A stretch of 15,011 nt of DNA, from assembly GCA_030152585.1 (NCBI GenBank), contig JASLJC010000104.1, forward strand, positions 1-15,011, given 5' to 3'. Source of the DNA: Savagea sp. Its GTDB lineage: Bacteria > Bacillota > Bacilli > Bacillales_A > Planococcaceae. Under the pieces are notes generated by a model that was given only the letters and a program-made list of their open reading frames with translations, ran no database searches and was not told the origin of the DNA. Positions 13,663-15,011 of the stretch are shown piece after piece (position 1 is the stretch's first letter; each line of letters opens with the position of its first letter). A program made the translations under genes and the position numbers.

Positions 13663-15011
13663 ATGCAAGTTAAAATTTGTGGTATTCAAACAAAAGAAGA
13701 TGTATTACTCATGAACCGTTACCCTGTCGATTATATCGGGTTCGTTTGTACGAAAGAAAGTTCACGTTACGTATCCAAAAGAAAAATTTTGGAATTGCTA
13801 CCTTACGTCCGTCCTAATATACAAATTGTCGGCGTGTTTTTAAGCGCTTCAGAATACGTCGCGCACTATACAGATATTCCGTTCGATTATATTCAACTGT
13901 ATGATGTAGACGAAATCGTCGATCGACCTTTCATTCATGCAGTGAAAGATGCTTCTTTAGCTCATGAAAAAGCCGCTGCGGTTTTGCTAGATAAGAGTCA
14001 CGGGCAAGGACAACATGCGACGTACACGTCGATTAAAACGAGTCTTCCTCTCGGTATTGCAGGCGGAATAACTCCTGAAAATGTAAACGAAATTGTAGCG
14101 CGATACGCACCAGATTTTATCGACCTATCTAGTAGTCTTGAACGAAATGGTCAAAAAGAAGCATCTCGTGTGCAACATTTATTTGATGCACTTTCAAAAA
14201 ATGCATTTGGCGGCGCTTATGTACCTGAAACATTTATCCCCGCATTACAACAATTAACTGAAGCTTTTGAAGACATTCAAAAAGATGAAAAGTTCCGTCA
14301 ACTCTTTTTAAAAGAGCTACAAACTTATGTCGGTCGTCCGACGAGCTTGTATGAAGCACATCGTTTACGTCAACTAGGTGGGCCACGTATTTTATTAAAA
14401 CGGGAAGATTTAAATCATACAGGAGCACATAAAATTAATAACGCGATTGGGCAAGTCTTACTAGCAAAGCGACTTGGAAAAACGCATATTTTAGCAGAAA
14501 CCGGTGCTGGCCAACACGGTGTGGCGACTGCGACAGCTTGTGCTAAATACGGCTTACGTTGTACGATTTTTATGGGCGAAAAAGATATGAAACGACAAGA
14601 GATGAATGTCTTTCGTATGCAACTACTCGGCGCCAAGGTGGTAGGAGTAGGTGGGAAAGACGGGACGTTAAAACATGCTGTTACAGAAGCCTTACGCATT
14701 TGGGCAGAAACAGTAGATACAACACATTACGTCATCGGAAGTGCACTCGGTCCTGCTCCTTTTCCGGCGATCGTTCGATATTTCCAATCGATTATCGGAG
14801 CAGAAACGAAAAACCAAATGTTAACGACTTATGGAAAACTTCCGACAGCACTCGTTGCAGTCGTTGGTGGAGGAAGTAACGCAATCGGATTGTTTGATGC
14901 CTTTTTACAAGATCCTGTCCATTTGTACGGTGTTGAAGCAGGAGGAACGAAAACGAAACACGCAGCGGTTATGCGTGAGCGTTCAGTTGGTGTCCTTCAC
15001 GGAACGAAAAC
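13663..15011 (+). CDS. trpFB: TrpF-TrpB fusion: phosphoribosylanthranilate isomerase / tryptophan synthase beta (C-terminus cut by window edge)
   Basis: One uninterrupted frame of at least 449 codons covers both enzymes. Residues 1 to about 180 are TrpF: KICGI with base C6, LLD with acid D110, phosphate-binding AGGITPENV (133-141) and IDLSSSLERNGQKE. From residue 182 it reads FGGAYVPETFIPAL, the normal start region of TrpB. Then come YVGRPTSLYEA, the PLP lysine K257 in HTGAHKINNA, E279 in AETGAGQHG, and the phosphate-binding GGGSNA (402-407). It reaches GVLHG at the edge; the last third of TrpB is outside. The junction has practically no linker, and both the usual TrpF end and the TrpB N-terminal tail are shortened. 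The ATG directly follows the trpC stop, with AGGAGG 8 nt upstream. TrpA would be expected next. A frameshift artefact is unlikely because the frame is coherent across the join. Confidence 0.93.
   Translation, partial: MQVKICGIQTKEDVLLMNRYPVDYIGFVCTKESSRYVSKRKILELLPYVRPNIQIVGVFLSASEYVAHYTDIPFDYIQLYDVDEIVDRPFIHAVKDASLAHEKAAAVLLDKSHGQGQHATYTSIKTSLPLGIAGGITPENVNEIVARYAPDFIDLSSSLERNGQKEASRVQHLFDALSKNAFGGAYVPETFIPALQQLTEAFEDIQKDEKFRQLFLKELQTYVGRPTSLYEAHRLRQLGGPRILLKREDLNHTGAHKINNAIGQVLLAKRLGKTHILAETGAGQHGVATATACAKYGLRCTIFMGEKDMKRQEMNVFRMQLLGAKVVGVGGKDGTLKHAVTEALRIWAETVDTTHYVIGSALGPAPFPAIVRYFQSIIGAETKNQMLTTYGKLPTALVAVVGGGSNAIGLFDAFLQDPVHLYGVEAGGTKTKHAAVMRERSVGVLHGTK

Noticed and set aside
13663..14230. 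Separate trpF and trpB genes with a sequencing frameshift at the junction
   Set aside because: TrpF and TrpB are in the same frame with no stop and no second ribosome site at the join, and motif spacing is coherent on both sides.

Overview
The window looks like chromosomal DNA from a low-GC Gram-positive bacterium of the class Bacilli. The evidence is strong AGGAGG-type ribosome binding sites, sigma-A-like promoters, a T-box leader, and a typical Bacilli gene set: XpaC/TelA, a DUF1033 protein, a YkpA-type ABC-F protein, an LCP-like protein and a membrane-anchored GDPD. I cannot name the genus from sequence alone. No rRNA, tRNA, CRISPR array, insertion sequence or prophage gene was seen.

Layout. 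Positions 1-1466 (minus strand) hold xpaC followed by telA, which runs off the left edge. Positions 1628-1969 (plus) encode a small DUF1033 protein. Positions 1996-2447 are a self-contained cold-shock gene with its own promoter, a ~165-nt leader carrying a perfect 19-bp hairpin, and a terminator. Positions 2504-4161 (minus) are a YkpA-type ABC-F ATPase with its terminator. Positions 4400-6577 (plus) pair a divergent LCP-like membrane protein with an AI-2E-family permease. Positions 6655-8976 (plus) pair a small two-helix membrane protein of unknown function with a membrane-anchored glycerophosphodiester phosphodiesterase. Positions 9101-10588 (plus) are a single gene joining a PD-(D/E)XK-like nuclease domain to a DUF2075-type SF1 helicase, a plausible DNA-repair or anti-phage enzyme.

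The right third (10605 to the end) is a tryptophan operon: promoter, T-box leader, trpE, trpD, trpC, then one open frame encoding TrpF fused to TrpB, cut by the window edge. The T-box reads a UGG (Trp) specifier, and its UGGC acceptor-binding bulge matches a tRNA with discriminator G, as expected for tRNA-Trp. Uncharged tRNA-Trp should therefore let transcription past the terminator at 10885-10919. No trpG lies between trpE and trpD, so the amidotransferase would have to come from elsewhere.

The most unusual material is in this operon. TrpE and TrpD are clearly shorter than usual at the N-terminus and TrpD has changes in a conserved substrate motif. TrpF and TrpB are one polypeptide with almost no linker. 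Between the promoter and the T-box stem I lie six GAG/TAG triplets at an exact 5-nt period, the pattern bound by the TRAP protein in Bacillus subtilis relatives. If real, it would place two different tryptophan-sensing mechanisms in one leader.
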